A stretch of DNA of 57,986 nucleotides, taken from contig JAKFVC010000116.1 in NCBI GenBank assembly GCA_021732415.1, forward strand, positions 1 through 57,986, given 5' to 3'. The stretch comes from Planctomycetaceae bacterium. GTDB lineage: Bacteria > Planctomycetota > Planctomycetia > Planctomycetales > Planctomycetaceae. The translations under genes were made by a program, and so were the position numbers. Below, one piece after another: positions 45,933 to 54,420 of the stretch; positions within the stretch are counted from its first letter, which is position 1, and every line of letters begins with the position of its first letter. The notes beneath the pieces were generated by a model. The model had not been told where the DNA came from. It ran no database searches and saw only the letters and a list, made by a program, of their open reading frames with translations.

Positions 45933-46073
45933 GCGAAGTCCTTCAATTTGTTGAGCTGCCGGTGTCACAAAATGCGTGTGAATTCTGTGACACGATCTCT
46001 GGCAGGGGCACGGTTCAAAAACGCGGGAAGTCTATCAGGAATTGGCTGTATTCTGACGAAGTTACGCGAAGAA

Positions 46074-46343
46074 CCCCTAACAAAACCGATTAGGAATCGC
46101 CCCCGTCGGGCTTGCCCCGACGGAGCGCTGACTGGCCAGCTACCGACCCGAAAGTTTTGCCGAATTCTCAACCTTTATGTCTCCGATGCCCCCTGCCGCC
46201 TTCCAGTCGCTGCTGTGACAAAGGTTCGCTCACGGCGGCAGGGGGCATCGGAGACTGCGCGTTGAGGGGCCAGCGCGTTTCGCTCCGGTAGCAGTCCAGT
46301 CAGGGCTCCGCCGGGACAAGCCCGACGGGGGCCTGATCGGCCA
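46074..46343. repeat. Nested inverted repeats in a 490-base gap
   Basis: The outer arms CGCCCCCGTCGGGCTTG (46097 on) and CAAGCCCGACGGGGGC (46317 on) enclose a second pair, GATGCCCCCTGCCGCC (46184) and GGCGGCAGGGGGCATC (46234). CCCCTAACAAAACC at 46074 matches the start of the repeat at 49261. No gene is seen in 45933-46420. Confidence 0.75.
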
Positions 46344-46420
46344 GTTTTTTAGCGGTTCTAAATCAAAGCCGACCGAACTTAGCAATTCGCTGTACAGATT
46401 GCGAACAGGTCCATTCGCCT

Positions 46421-47212
46421 TCAACTCAACGCGGTGATCGATCGGTCGAGGTGGACGTAGCCCCCGTCGACATGAATCAGCTGACCCGTGGTGTGACTCG
46501 ATTTCGCAGAGAGCAAGAAGGCGACCATGTTGGCGATCTCTTCGCAAGTCGTCATGCGGTGTTCGAATGGAATACGGGCTTCGATCTGGGCGCGGGTCCC
46601 TTCGGGATCGGGCAGGGTGGCCAGCCATGTCGCATACATCGGAGTCCAGCATTCAGCCACGATCACGGCGTTGACGCGAATGCCATACTTCGCCAGTTCC
46701 ACCGCCCATTCGCGGGTCAAGGCATTGCGTCCACCGTTCGCCGCCGCGTAGGCCGAGGTCCCACCCTGGCCGGTTTCGGCCACCTTTGAGCCCACGTTGA
46801 CGATCGCTCCCCGCGACTTCTTCAATTCGGGCAGGGCAAAATGAGCCATCTCATAGTAGTGAATCAGATTCTTGCGTAACGAAGCGAGAAACCGGTCCGT
46901 ATCGCCGTCCTCCAGATTGACTCCGTCATTCACGCCAGCGTTATTGACGAGACCATCAATCCGCCCCCACTGAGTAACAGTCTGCTCAACCGCCCGGCGA
47001 CAATCGGCGGTCTCATTCAATTCTGCGTCGACGGACCAGGCCTGGCCTCCTTGGGCGACGATGTCTTGAACGGCAGTCGCATTGTCAGCAGCATTGCGTC
47101 CCACGATGACAGGAATCGCCCCTTCCGCAGCGAGGACCTGGGCCACGCCGAGGCCGATCCCCTTGGCTCCGCCGGTGACGAGGACGATTTTGTTCCGCAA
47201 TCCGAGGTCCAT
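46421..47212 (-). CDS. Short-chain dehydrogenase, L-fucose-dehydrogenase-like
   Basis: 263 residues. IVLVTGGAKGIGLGVAQVLA is the TGxxxGxG cofactor loop. LVNNAGVNDGVNLEDGD holds the NNAG motif. GAIVNVGSKVAETG holds the Ser position (here Gly-Ser-Lys). SAYAAANGGRNALTREWAVEL holds the Tyr of YxxxK, but the Lys is Asn. RVNAVIVAECWTPMYATWLA and SHTTGQLIHVDGGYVHLDRS are close to sugar dehydrogenases of the L-fucose type. The Asn in place of Lys would normally weaken catalysis, though this subfamily may use it. ATG 47212 is taken, with a weak ribosome-binding site. The gene stands alone; no fucose pathway gene is next to it. Confidence 0.85.
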   Translation of the reverse strand: MDLGLRNKIVLVTGGAKGIGLGVAQVLAAEGAIPVIVGRNAADNATAVQDIVAQGGQAWSVDAELNETADCRRAVEQTVTQWGRIDGLVNNAGVNDGVNLEDGDTDRFLASLRKNLIHYYEMAHFALPELKKSRGAIVNVGSKVAETGQGGTSAYAAANGGRNALTREWAVELAKYGIRVNAVIVAECWTPMYATWLATLPDPEGTRAQIEARIPFEHRMTTCEEIANMVAFLLSAKSSHTTGQLIHVDGGYVHLDRSITALS

Positions 47213-47467
47213 GCTGAGCTTTCGTAAAATGCGTTGTCCGCCGAGGGAGCAAGTCGGTTGGAACTCACACCGTAGCATAGACTTCCAACCAATAATACGG
47301 TCCGAACCGGACGCTCAATGCGTTCCGACTCAATTGAGCACATTTTCCTTGCATTTCTGCCATGAAAAAGATTATAAGAGATATGGGCAGAGCGTTTCGA
47401 GCTGTCAGATGATCTCAATCTGCCAGATTCCGCCCCCCCGAAACATGAGTTTCTCAGGTCCTTTCAC

Positions 47468-47896
47468 GTGTCCGAGTCCTGCTACAACTTGCTCAGTGCC
47501 ACACGGCGCCACCTTTGGCTGGCAGCCGCGGTGATCGCTGCTTGTTTTGTAGCGAGTCCCCAAACCGCTGAAGCTTCGTGCGGTGATTACGTGATCATCG
47601 GGGGAGCAGGGCAGGGTGCTCATTCGGACTCGGCTCCGATGGCCAGCGGCCATTCGGGATCCAACCGTGGTATCCCCATTTGCCGCGGAGCAGGCTGTCA
47701 GCAACGCCGCGAAGTGCCGGCGTCAGCTCCGCAGCGAATGACTCTGGATGAGATTAGCTGGGGCTGGTGCCCCACGCTGTCGACTTCAACCGCTGCCCAA
47801 TCTTGGGCGCTACGTGCCCCCTTCGAACAACCGGTGTGTGCCGTTTTCCTGGCCGCCGGAGTGTTTCGACCACCGCGATTGACCGCGGACTTCTAG
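47468..47896 (+). CDS. Small secreted Cys-containing protein, unknown
   Basis: 142 residues. A signal peptide (HLWLAAAVIAACFVASPQTAEA) is followed by SCGDYVIIGGAG and PICRGAGCQQRREVP, a pair of Cys-containing strings I believe recur in short planctomycete secreted proteins. The C-terminal part has two more Cys and no known domain. It starts with GTG at 47468, with AGG about 10 bases upstream. The function is not known. Confidence 0.55.
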   Translation: MSESCYNLLSATRRHLWLAAAVIAACFVASPQTAEASCGDYVIIGGAGQGAHSDSAPMASGHSGSNRGIPICRGAGCQQRREVPASAPQRMTLDEISWGWCPTLSTSTAAQSWALRAPFEQPVCAVFLAAGVFRPPRLTADF

Positions 47897-47964
47897 GGTC
47901 CGCCAGAGTCATTGCGCACTGTTGATGTGTCATTGGCCCAGGCGGTGTCCTCATTAAATCACGC

Positions 47965-47993
47965 GCCGTGGCCGACGCTGCCAGCGTCGGCGT
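47965..47993. repeat. Single palindromic unit of the GACGCTGCCAGCGTC family
   Basis: GCCGTGGCCGACGCTGCC, then AGCGTCGGC, lies in the gap before the second DUF1559 gene. Confidence 0.8.
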
Positions 47994-48181
47994 CCGTGCG
48001 TAAGGTGTAATTCATCGTGGCTGGCGCCGCCTGCATCGCCTGATGTATCTACCAATCCAACGGAATGCGACTCCGTCTGTCGCTTCGTTGTTGGCTGTTT
48101 ATCCCGGTTTTCTCGTGTCTTCAAAGCAGAGTTCGCTACTCATTCATCATTAAAACTCATCTGCTTTTCAAGGGTTTGATC

Positions 48182-49171
48182 ATGTTGTCTCAGAAACGTC
48201 GTCCTGGTTTTACTCTCATCGAACTGCTGGTCGTGATTGCGATCATCGCGGTTCTGATTGCCCTCTTATTGCCTGCCGTGCAGCAGGCCCGTGAAGCCGC
48301 CCGGCGGTCGCAGTGCAAGAACAACCTCAAGCAAATGGGGCTGGCCATGCACAACTATCACGATACGTATAAAGTGTTCCCGTCCGCATCGGGAGGCAAC
48401 GGATTCTCGCCCCATGCCCGCGTTCTGCCGTACATCGATCAGGGTCCGCTTTATAACACGCTGAACTTTCAGACGACCACGTCGATTTCCCAGTCATCGG
48501 TCCCAGTTGATGCCAACAATGCCACAGCCTGGGCCTTGTCGCTGACAGTGTTCCGTTGCCCGTCAGACGTGGACACCCTGCCGGCCGCGACATCAGCCGG
48601 GGGCCGCAATAACTATTGGACAAACTCGGGGACCGGGGTTCTCAACGGGGTTCCTGGAGTGTTGCCCGGAGACACCAATTATGGCATGCCCGAGAATAAC
48701 GGCTCGATCATTCAGAACCGATATCTCGGTCTCCACGAAATGACTGACGGCGCCAGCAACACGGCTTTGATGTCCGAAAAACGTCTCGGCGACGGAAGCA
48801 ACGCGATCACGACCCCCGCGACCGACACATACGCCCCCGGCACGTATCCAGCCAACGCTGACGAGGCTTACCAGTTCTGCATGGCGACCGACGTGACCGA
48901 CCTGTCCAAGCAGGGGAAATCGAACATTGGCGTATCGTGGCTGGCGGGCTCGAACGATTCCACGTTCTACTTCCACGCCCAGCCGCCCAACGGCCGCTCG
49001 TGCCGGTTCCCACCCAGCCGCATGTCGTCGACATCCAACAGCCTGCATACCGGCGGCGTGCATACGCTGCTGTGCGACGGCGGAGTCCGCTTCGTTTCGT
49101 CCAATGTCAGTCTGGTCGTCTGGCGCGCCATCGGGACGCGAAATGGCAATGAAGTCGTAGGCGAGTTCTAG
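48182..49171 (+). CDS. DUF1559 pseudopilin-like protein (second copy)
   Basis: 329 residues. The N-terminus [20 protein letters not shown], then [19 protein letters not shown], is almost identical to the protein at 36680 and carries the pseudopilin signal. The DUF1559 body follows: [66 protein letters not shown], ending [10 protein letters not shown] (the first copy ends SGGEVVGEF). It is probably assembled by the same machine as its paralog. ATG 48182 with AAGGG upstream is preferred to an upstream frame. Confidence 0.93.
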   Translation: MLSQKRRPGFTLIELLVVIAIIAVLIALLLPAVQQAREAARRSQCKNNLKQMGLAMHNYHDTYKVFPSASGGNGFSPHARVLPYIDQGPLYNTLNFQTTTSISQSSVPVDANNATAWALSLTVFRCPSDVDTLPAATSAGGRNNYWTNSGTGVLNGVPGVLPGDTNYGMPENNGSIIQNRYLGLHEMTDGASNTALMSEKRLGDGSNAITTPATDTYAPGTYPANADEAYQFCMATDVTDLSKQGKSNIGVSWLAGSNDSTFYFHAQPPNGRSCRFPPSRMSSTSNSLHTGGVHTLLCDGGVRFVSSNVSLVVWRAIGTRNGNEVVGEF

Positions 49172-49184
49172 TGCGGTTCAAAGG

Positions 49185-49340
49185 CCCCGTGGCAGACGCT
49201 GCTAGCGTCTGCGATCCGACGCTGGCAGCGTCGGCCACGGGAGCGATTGAACTAATAAACCCTAACAAAACCTCTGCGTCAGTTCAGAACTGCTTGAAAG
49301 ATTGCGGTTCTGAACTTCCCACAACCGGTTTTGTTAGGGG
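49185..49340. repeat. Two palindromic repeats in tandem
   Basis: 49185-49241 is a double-hairpin copy of the GACGCTGGCAGCGTC family (left loop GCTAGC). 49261-49340 is a separate element, CCTAACAAAACCTCTGCGTC..GTTCAGAACTGC..GGTTCTGAAC..CAACCGGTTTTGTTAGG, whose inverted copy lies at 54341-54420. Confidence 0.88.
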
Positions 49341-49384
49341 ATATAAGCCCCAATTCTCCATCGATTTCGTTGAAGGCCAGTCTG

Positions 49385-49771
49385 ATGTCCATGTGTCGGA
49401 TGACAAACTCACCTCGCGGGCTGCTAGTTGCCGCGTTGATCTGTTTCGCGATCAGCGGTTGCCAGCCCTCCGCCAGCAATCTGTCCGTAAACGAACCTCA
49501 AGCCCGTCAGGCTTGCGAAAAGTTTCTGACAGCCTGGAAGGAGGGCCAGCACTTGAAAGACCTCGAACCAGACATCATCGGCGGCGACTTCGAGTGGACC
49601 AACGGGCTGAAGCTTGTTGGTTTTGAGTTGCTTCCGAAGGTCCACAACGACGGGGCGAATTTGCATATTCCTGTCCGCCTGACCGTTCAGGACGCGAAGG
49701 GACGCGAGTCCAAATCAGAAGTCATGTACACGGTCAGCACGTCTCCGTCAGTGACCGTTTTCCGTGAATAG
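49385..49771 (+). CDS. Small lipoprotein, unknown
   Basis: 128 residues. The signal ends in FAISGC (lipid Cys26), so the protein is a lipoprotein. The mature part has a helix (QARQACEKFLTAWKEGQHLK) and then a beta-rich segment (FEWTNGLKLVGFELLPKVHN, LHIPVRLTVQDAKGRE), a layout like NTF2-like small binding domains, though not close enough to name. ATG 49385 with GAAGG 8 bases upstream is chosen; ATGs at 49391 and 49400 are possible. It may be co-transcribed with the AhpD-like gene 72 bases downstream. Confidence 0.65.
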   Translation: MSMCRMTNSPRGLLVAALICFAISGCQPSASNLSVNEPQARQACEKFLTAWKEGQHLKDLEPDIIGGDFEWTNGLKLVGFELLPKVHNDGANLHIPVRLTVQDAKGRESKSEVMYTVSTSPSVTVFRE

Positions 49772-49843
49772 CCATGTCCTTATTCCAATGCGCTGATGGA
49801 TCATTTCTAGACGGCACATTGAACTCCACCGGGAACATAAAAC

Positions 49844-51307
49844 ATGCGAATCTCCTCGACATTGATGCTGGGTCTCCTACTCGTCCCGTTCGGTAGTAGT
49901 CGTGCCGCCGAGCCCTCCAAAGACACCCCTCGTCCGCTGCCGATCACTCGGCCGGAGATGAAGCAACTGATCGAGGACGTCAAAGTCCGCAAACCGCGAA
50001 TTCCGCTCCCTGAAGCGACTGCTGAAGAACGGGAACAGCAGGGGGGAAGACAAGGGGATAATTATGAAGGGCGATTGCGATCGCACTACTTGAAGGGAAT
50101 TGACGACGGCCGCACCAGCGGACGCATCACCGGAGCCGCCGGCAGCGGAGGCGGCAGAACGGGCAACGGACGCGGTCAACAACCGCAAGACCCCAACATG
50201 ACGCTCGACAATGCCTTCAAGGTCGAGCTGTTCTGGATCGTCTCGCGCGCTAACAACTGTCAGTATTGTATCGGCCACCAAGAGTCCAAGTTGCTCGCCG
50301 CCGGATTGTCCGAAGACCGGATCGCGGCACTCGATTCGAACTGGTCCGAATTCAAACCAGAAGAGCAACTCGCGTTCGCGTTTGCTCGCAAATTTAGCTT
50401 CGAACCGCACTTGCTCTCCGACGCCGACATCGACGGCTTGCGGAAGAATTACACCGATCCGCAGATTCTCGAGATGATTCTGTCGATGGCCGGTAACAAC
50501 TCAATCAATCGGTGGAAGGAAGGAGTCGGGGTCCCGCAGCGCAAGGACGAAGGCGGCTATTCCCGCCGCGAACTTGCTCCCGAAGCCACCTCCACCGAAC
50601 AAGCCGCCGACGCGAAACTGCCGCGTGGCACATACCTGACCCCCACGTCAACGGCCTACGCCAAGAAGATCAGCCTGGTCGCCCCGTTGGTGAAAGACGA
50701 AAAGACCGGCGAGGTCACCCAGGCCACAGTCAACCAGCGTCCGCAGCTGGAATCCCGAGCAGTGGTGGAAGAAAAACTCGCCGCCTGCCAGCAGCGCAAG
50801 GCCCGCCTGCCCCTCGTGGAAGAAGCCGCCGCGCGGACCGTCCTGGCTGACAAATGGAAAGACACCGCACCATTGCCGAATTGGGTTCGATTACTGGTGA
50901 CCTTCCCTCGCACCGGAGTCAGCCGCATCACAACCACAGTCTCCTCAGAAGAGAAGGGCGACCTGACGCCACTCCTGAAGGCTCAACTCAGCTGGATCAT
51001 CGCCCGCCAAGATCGAGCCTGGTACGCCTTGGCCCTCACGCAAAAACGATTGCGAGAGCTAGGTCAATCAGACGATCAGATCTTCGCCCTGGATGGCACC
51101 TGGAAAGAGTTTACGCCCCGTGAACAAGCCTTGTTCGTTGTGGCGAGACAACTCGGTGCCTCACCGGTCGTGCTGACCGACGCCGAAGTCGCGAAGGCCG
51201 TAGAACTTGCCGGCCCACGAGACGTCGTCCAAGCGATCAGCTACACCACCAACCGAGCGGCGTTCAATCGCATCACCGAAGCAGCTGGGTTGCCGATAGA
51301 GAAGTAA
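49844..51307 (+). CDS. Exported double AhpD/carboxymuconolactone-decarboxylase-like protein
   Basis: 487 residues with a signal peptide (MLGLLLVPFGSSRAA). Domain 1 (about 120-240) holds FWIVSRANNCQYCIGHQESK, with the AhpD-type CxxCxxH (Cys138, Cys141, His144), and LAFARKFSFEPHLLSDADID. Domain 2 (about 360-480) has the same order (QLSWIIARQDRAWYALALTQ, then ALFVVARQLGASPVVLTDAE), but the Cys and His are gone. Domain 1 could reduce peroxides or pass electrons through its Cys pair; domain 2 is probably structural. A Gly/Arg/Asn-rich stretch lies between the signal and domain 1. This is a duplication followed by loss of the active site in one half. Confidence 0.85.
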   Translation: MRISSTLMLGLLLVPFGSSRAAEPSKDTPRPLPITRPEMKQLIEDVKVRKPRIPLPEATAEEREQQGGRQGDNYEGRLRSHYLKGIDDGRTSGRITGAAGSGGGRTGNGRGQQPQDPNMTLDNAFKVELFWIVSRANNCQYCIGHQESKLLAAGLSEDRIAALDSNWSEFKPEEQLAFAFARKFSFEPHLLSDADIDGLRKNYTDPQILEMILSMAGNNSINRWKEGVGVPQRKDEGGYSRRELAPEATSTEQAADAKLPRGTYLTPTSTAYAKKISLVAPLVKDEKTGEVTQATVNQRPQLESRAVVEEKLAACQQRKARLPLVEEAAARTVLADKWKDTAPLPNWVRLLVTFPRTGVSRITTTVSSEEKGDLTPLLKAQLSWIIARQDRAWYALALTQKRLRELGQSDDQIFALDGTWKEFTPREQALFVVARQLGASPVVLTDAEVAKAVELAGPRDVVQAISYTTNRAAFNRITEAAGLPIEK

Positions 51308-51365
51308 AGACCGTCGACTTCCGCGATCGGAATCACGGCCATTGCGTTATAGCGCAGCGAAAACC

Positions 51366-51505
51366 GGCTACATGGGAGGGTGAGGCTCCTGCCGAACCGC
51401 TTAGTCTGGTGGGATCCGAATGACGCTCGCGGTTCGGCAGGAGCCTCACCCTCCCACGTAGCCGAGAGTTCGCGGACACGGACGCTGGCAGCGTCCGCCA
51501 CGGGG
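51366..51505. repeat. 35-base-arm inverted repeat plus a GACGCTGGCAGCGTC unit
   Basis: 51366-51400 (GGCTACATGGGAGGGTGAGG...) and 51429-51463 are inverted copies with one difference and a 28-base loop. 51479-51505 is a single unit of the other family. The pair lies just upstream of the RHH antitoxin gene, so it may affect its transcription. Confidence 0.9.
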
Positions 51506-51521
51506 TCTTCATGGAGAATCT

Positions 51522-51770
51522 ATGGTCAACAAGCTGCGACTGTCGCTGACCGACGAACTCCGGGAGTTCATCGACCGTAACTGCGGAGACGGGACGTTGT
51601 ACCTGACGCCCAGTGAATTCATTCGGGATCTAATCAGGCAACGAAAGTCCCAAGTCGAAACATCCCAAATCAGGGATGCGATACTGGAAGGCTACCAGGA
51701 CGCCATTGAAGGACGAACGGTTGCATTTAAGGGCAATTTGCGAGCCCTGCTAGAGGATGCCCGAAACTGA
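51522..51770 (+). CDS. ParD-like ribbon-helix-helix protein, no toxin partner
   Basis: 82 residues. KLRLSLTDELREFIDRNCG is the DNA-binding strand and first helix of the ribbon-helix-helix fold, and LTPSEFIRDLIRQRKSQ is the second helix as in ParD antitoxins. The C-terminal helix (SQIRDAILEGYQDAIEGRTV) is the part that in ParD wraps the toxin. No ParE/RelE-type gene follows: a terminator comes within 33 bases. It could be an orphan antitoxin or a small regulator. Confidence 0.75.
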   Translation: MVNKLRLSLTDELREFIDRNCGDGTLYLTPSEFIRDLIRQRKSQVETSQIRDAILEGYQDAIEGRTVAFKGNLRALLEDARN

Positions 51771-51802
51771 ATTCCCGCAGACAATTGTGTAACACCAAAC
51801 GC

Positions 51803-51832
51803 AAACAGCCGCCCCCAAAGGAGCGGCTGTTT
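51803..51832. terminator. Bidirectional terminator between RHH gene and UDP-sugar dehydrogenase gene
   Basis: AAACAGCCGC and GCGGCTGTTT form the stem, with A/T ends on both sides. The loop is CCCCAAAGGA. It lies between convergent genes. Confidence 0.85.
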
Positions 51833-51869
51833 GTCAGCGACCAACTGACGTTCTGCGTTGATTCGTAAC

Positions 51870-53252
51870 CTACGCCTTGAAAATCTTCTCGCGGCCCACC
51901 GTGACGTTCTTCGTCGCGTTGCGGGTATCCAGCACCAGGCTGGAATGCTGCACGATGAAGTCATAGTCGTAAGCCGAGTGATCCGTCGCGATCAACACGA
52001 CGTCCTGACTCGCCAGGAATTCCGGGGTCAGCGGTGTGCTGTCCATATCCGGAACGTTGTGGTGACGCACTTGAGGCAGCTTCGGCACCCACGGATCGTT
52101 GTAGGTCAACTGGGCACCGCGTTCGCGCAGCAAGTCCATCAACTCGAACGACGGGCTTTCACGCGGGTCGTCGACGTCCTTCTTGTACGCGACACCCAGC
52201 ATCAACACCTTGCTGTTCTTGATCGGCTTGCCAATATCGTTCAAACGTTCGGCCAGCTTGTGAATGACGTATTCCGGCATATGAGTATTCACTTCACCCG
52301 CGAGTTCAATGAACCGCGTCGCCATGCCATACTTACGAGCCACCCACGTCAAATAGTACGGGTCGATGGGAATACAGTGCCCGCCCAAACCGGGGCCGGG
52401 ATAGAACGCCTGGAAACCAAACGGCTTGGTCTTCGCAGCGTCGATGACTTCCCACACATCAATGCCCATCTTGTCGAAGAGCATCTTCAATTCGTTGACC
52501 AGGGCGATGTTCACGCACCGGTAAGTGTTTTCGAGAATCTTGCAGGCTTCGGCGACTTCCATGCTCGACACGGGCACGACTTGCACGATAGCCGAGGCAT
52601 ACAATTCTTGAGCCAGCACTGAGCTCTGCGGATCGTAGCCACCGACGACTTTCGGGATGCCAGCCGCAGAGAATTTCGGGTTACCCGGATCTTCGCGTTC
52701 CGGGCTGAATGCCAGGAAATAATCTTCCCCAGCCTTCAGGCCAGTTGCCTCGAGAATCGGCAGGACAACATCGCGGGTTGTGGTCGGATAAGTGGTGCTC
52801 TCGAGGACCACCAACTGCCCTTTGCGGAGCGTCGCGGCAATGTATTTCGCGGTGTTTTCGACGTACGTCAGATCAGGATCGCGGCTTTCCGACAACGGGG
52901 TCGGCACGCAGATCAAAATCGTATCAGCATCAGCCAGACGACGCATATCGGCGGTCGCTTCGAACTGCTGCAGCTCGTTCCATTCTTGAATGGTTTCGGC
53001 TTTGATGTGCTTGATATAGCTTTGGCCGGCCTGCAACGCATTGACCTTGCGTTCGTCAATGTCGTAGCCGATGGCCTGAAATCCCGACTTCACGAAGGCG
53101 CTGATCAACGGCAGGCCGACATAGCCCAAACCGACGACTCCGATTTTCGCCGTGCGATTCCGGATTTTCTCGGACAATTGCCGAGCCAGCGGGGACAAAA
53201 CGGGTGCTTCGGGCATGGTGACAGACGCCGGTTCGACACAAACAGTAGCCAT
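51870..53252 (-). CDS. UDP-N-acetylglucosamine 6-dehydrogenase-like nucleotide sugar dehydrogenase
   Basis: About 460 residues. KIGVVGLGYVGLPLISAF is the NAD-binding Rossmann motif. YIKHIKAETIQEW, ILICVPTPLSESRDPDLTYV and VVLESTTYPTTTRDVVLPIL follow the UDP-glucose/UDP-ManNAc dehydrogenase family. PGPGLGGHCIPIDPYYLTW holds the catalytic Cys (near 290), and MLGVAYKKDVDDPRESPS the C-terminal domain start. Such enzymes oxidise C6 of a UDP-sugar twice to make uronic acids for surface polysaccharides. The WbpA/VipA-like spacing suggests UDP-GlcNAc or UDP-GalNAc rather than UDP-Glc, but this is not certain. ATG 53252 is preferred; the upstream extension lacks family match. Confidence 0.93.
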   Translation of the reverse strand: MATVCVEPASVTMPEAPVLSPLARQLSEKIRNRTAKIGVVGLGYVGLPLISAFVKSGFQAIGYDIDERKVNALQAGQSYIKHIKAETIQEWNELQQFEATADMRRLADADTILICVPTPLSESRDPDLTYVENTAKYIAATLRKGQLVVLESTTYPTTTRDVVLPILEATGLKAGEDYFLAFSPEREDPGNPKFSAAGIPKVVGGYDPQSSVLAQELYASAIVQVVPVSSMEVAEACKILENTYRCVNIALVNELKMLFDKMGIDVWEVIDAAKTKPFGFQAFYPGPGLGGHCIPIDPYYLTWVARKYGMATRFIELAGEVNTHMPEYVIHKLAERLNDIGKPIKNSKVLMLGVAYKKDVDDPRESPSFELMDLLRERGAQLTYNDPWVPKLPQVRHHNVPDMDSTPLTPEFLASQDVVLIATDHSAYDYDFIVQHSSLVLDTRNATKNVTVGREKIFKA

Positions 53253-53571
53253 CGGTGACTCGACCTCACGGGGTACAACGTGACAAATGGGACGCGTAAC
53301 AAGTAGTTCTCTAGCACACGGACTAATTGCACCGGTCGTTTTCGACAGGCGCAGTGCGAATCCCACGAACGGCAATTAACAAAAAAGCCAAATTCGTGCC
53401 AGACCAATCCCTTCCGGGACCATATCCAGTGTGCTTGGTTCAGCAAGGTTAGGTCATGGCCACCAGATGTCCAGAAAAATCACCATGTCTCAGGAACAAG
53501 ACACACCGCCCAGATCGTGTAGCAAGGTTTGATGCGAGGAGACGGAAACGTTGCGAAGAGGCATCAAAGAC

Positions 53572-53838
53572 TATCGTGGGACGGGTCTCGCGTCCGTGGG
53601 ATGGGTCTCCAGGCCCGTCCGAGCCCGTAATCACCGACGCCACACACCTAAATCCCTCGCGAACGTCGCGCAACGCACGACTTGCTTTGTATTGAATCTT
53701 GATTGAATGCTTTACGTGTCCGGCATGCAACTCGTACGCTGCGCGAAGCTCCTGAACGTCAATACTGTGTCGCGCCGATGGTTACAGGCTCGGACGGGCC
53801 TGGAGACCCATCCCACGAAAACAGACCCATCCCACGAC
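53572..53838. repeat. Inverted REP pair with duplicated feet
   Basis: The left side has two plus units in tandem: a short one (TATCGTGGGACGGGTCTCG, 53572 on) and a full one (53596-53626). The right side mirrors this, with a minus unit 53789-53818 and a short one ending CCCATCCCACGAC at 53838. The right end is 6 bases from the stop of the GNAT gene. The middle holds no gene. Confidence 0.8.
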
Positions 53839-53844
53839 GACACT

Positions 53845-54315
53845 CTACAGTTCCGGTTCGTTCGGCTTTTCCAATTCTCGCGTCTGGATGAACAACGCCT
53901 TCTTTTCCCCCGGCAGAGTAAAATCAAAACCGCAAGTCTTAAAAAACTCTTCCGACGACGTAATCGCCATGACCTCTAGAATATTCAGCTTTTTCGCGCA
54001 CTCCACGCACGCCTGCACCAGCCCCTGTCCGATTCCCATCCGGCGAACCTCCGGAGCCACCGCCAGGCTCCGCAACTCCGCCAGCTTGTGAGAATAGATC
54101 TCTAAGGCAGCACACCCGACGATCCGCCCTTCATAAACGGCCACGTAGCAGTGAGCGACCAGAATCTCCAACTCCATCGTCGTCCGGCGTAAGAGCCGGC
54201 CCTGTGCCACGAACGGCTCGATGAACTTACTGAGTTCCGCGACGTCCGCGATCGTGGCCTGACGAATGGTCACATCCGGATGGGTTACGTTGGGCTGAGA
54301 TACAGGGTCCGACAT
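53845..54315 (-). CDS. GNAT acetyltransferase, N-acetylglutamate-synthase-like
   Basis: 156 residues. TIRQATIADVAELSKFIEPF and RLLRRTTMELEILVAHCYV resemble the stand-alone ArgA-type C-terminal domain. GRIVGCAALEIYSHKLAELRSLAVAPEVRRMGIGQ carries the acetyl-CoA loop (R-R-M-G-I-G), followed by GLVQACVECAKKLNILEVMAITS, FFKTCGFDF and PGEKKALFIQ. Such short versions make N-acetylglutamate, the first step of arginine synthesis, in some bacteria. No other arg gene lies here, so the role is by family likeness. Confidence 0.85.
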   Translation of the reverse strand: MSDPVSQPNVTHPDVTIRQATIADVAELSKFIEPFVAQGRLLRRTTMELEILVAHCYVAVYEGRIVGCAALEIYSHKLAELRSLAVAPEVRRMGIGQGLVQACVECAKKLNILEVMAITSSEEFFKTCGFDFTLPGEKKALFIQTRELEKPNEPEL

Positions 54316-54340
54316 GGTATTCCAAAGTCATTATGAGGCC

Positions 54341-54420
54341 CCCTGACAAAACCGGTTGTGGGAAGTTCAGAACTGCGATATTTCTGGCAGTTCTGAACTG
54401 ACGCAGAGGTTTTGTCAGGA
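54341..54420. repeat. Inverted copy of the CCTAACAAAACC repeat, supplying a stop codon
   Basis: CCCTGACAAAACCGGTTGTG..GTTCAGAACTGC..GCAGTTCTGAAC..GCAGAGGTTTTGTCAGGA is the reverse complement of the element at 49261-49340. Its right end contains the TGA of the SRPBCC gene (54415-54417). Confidence 0.88.
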
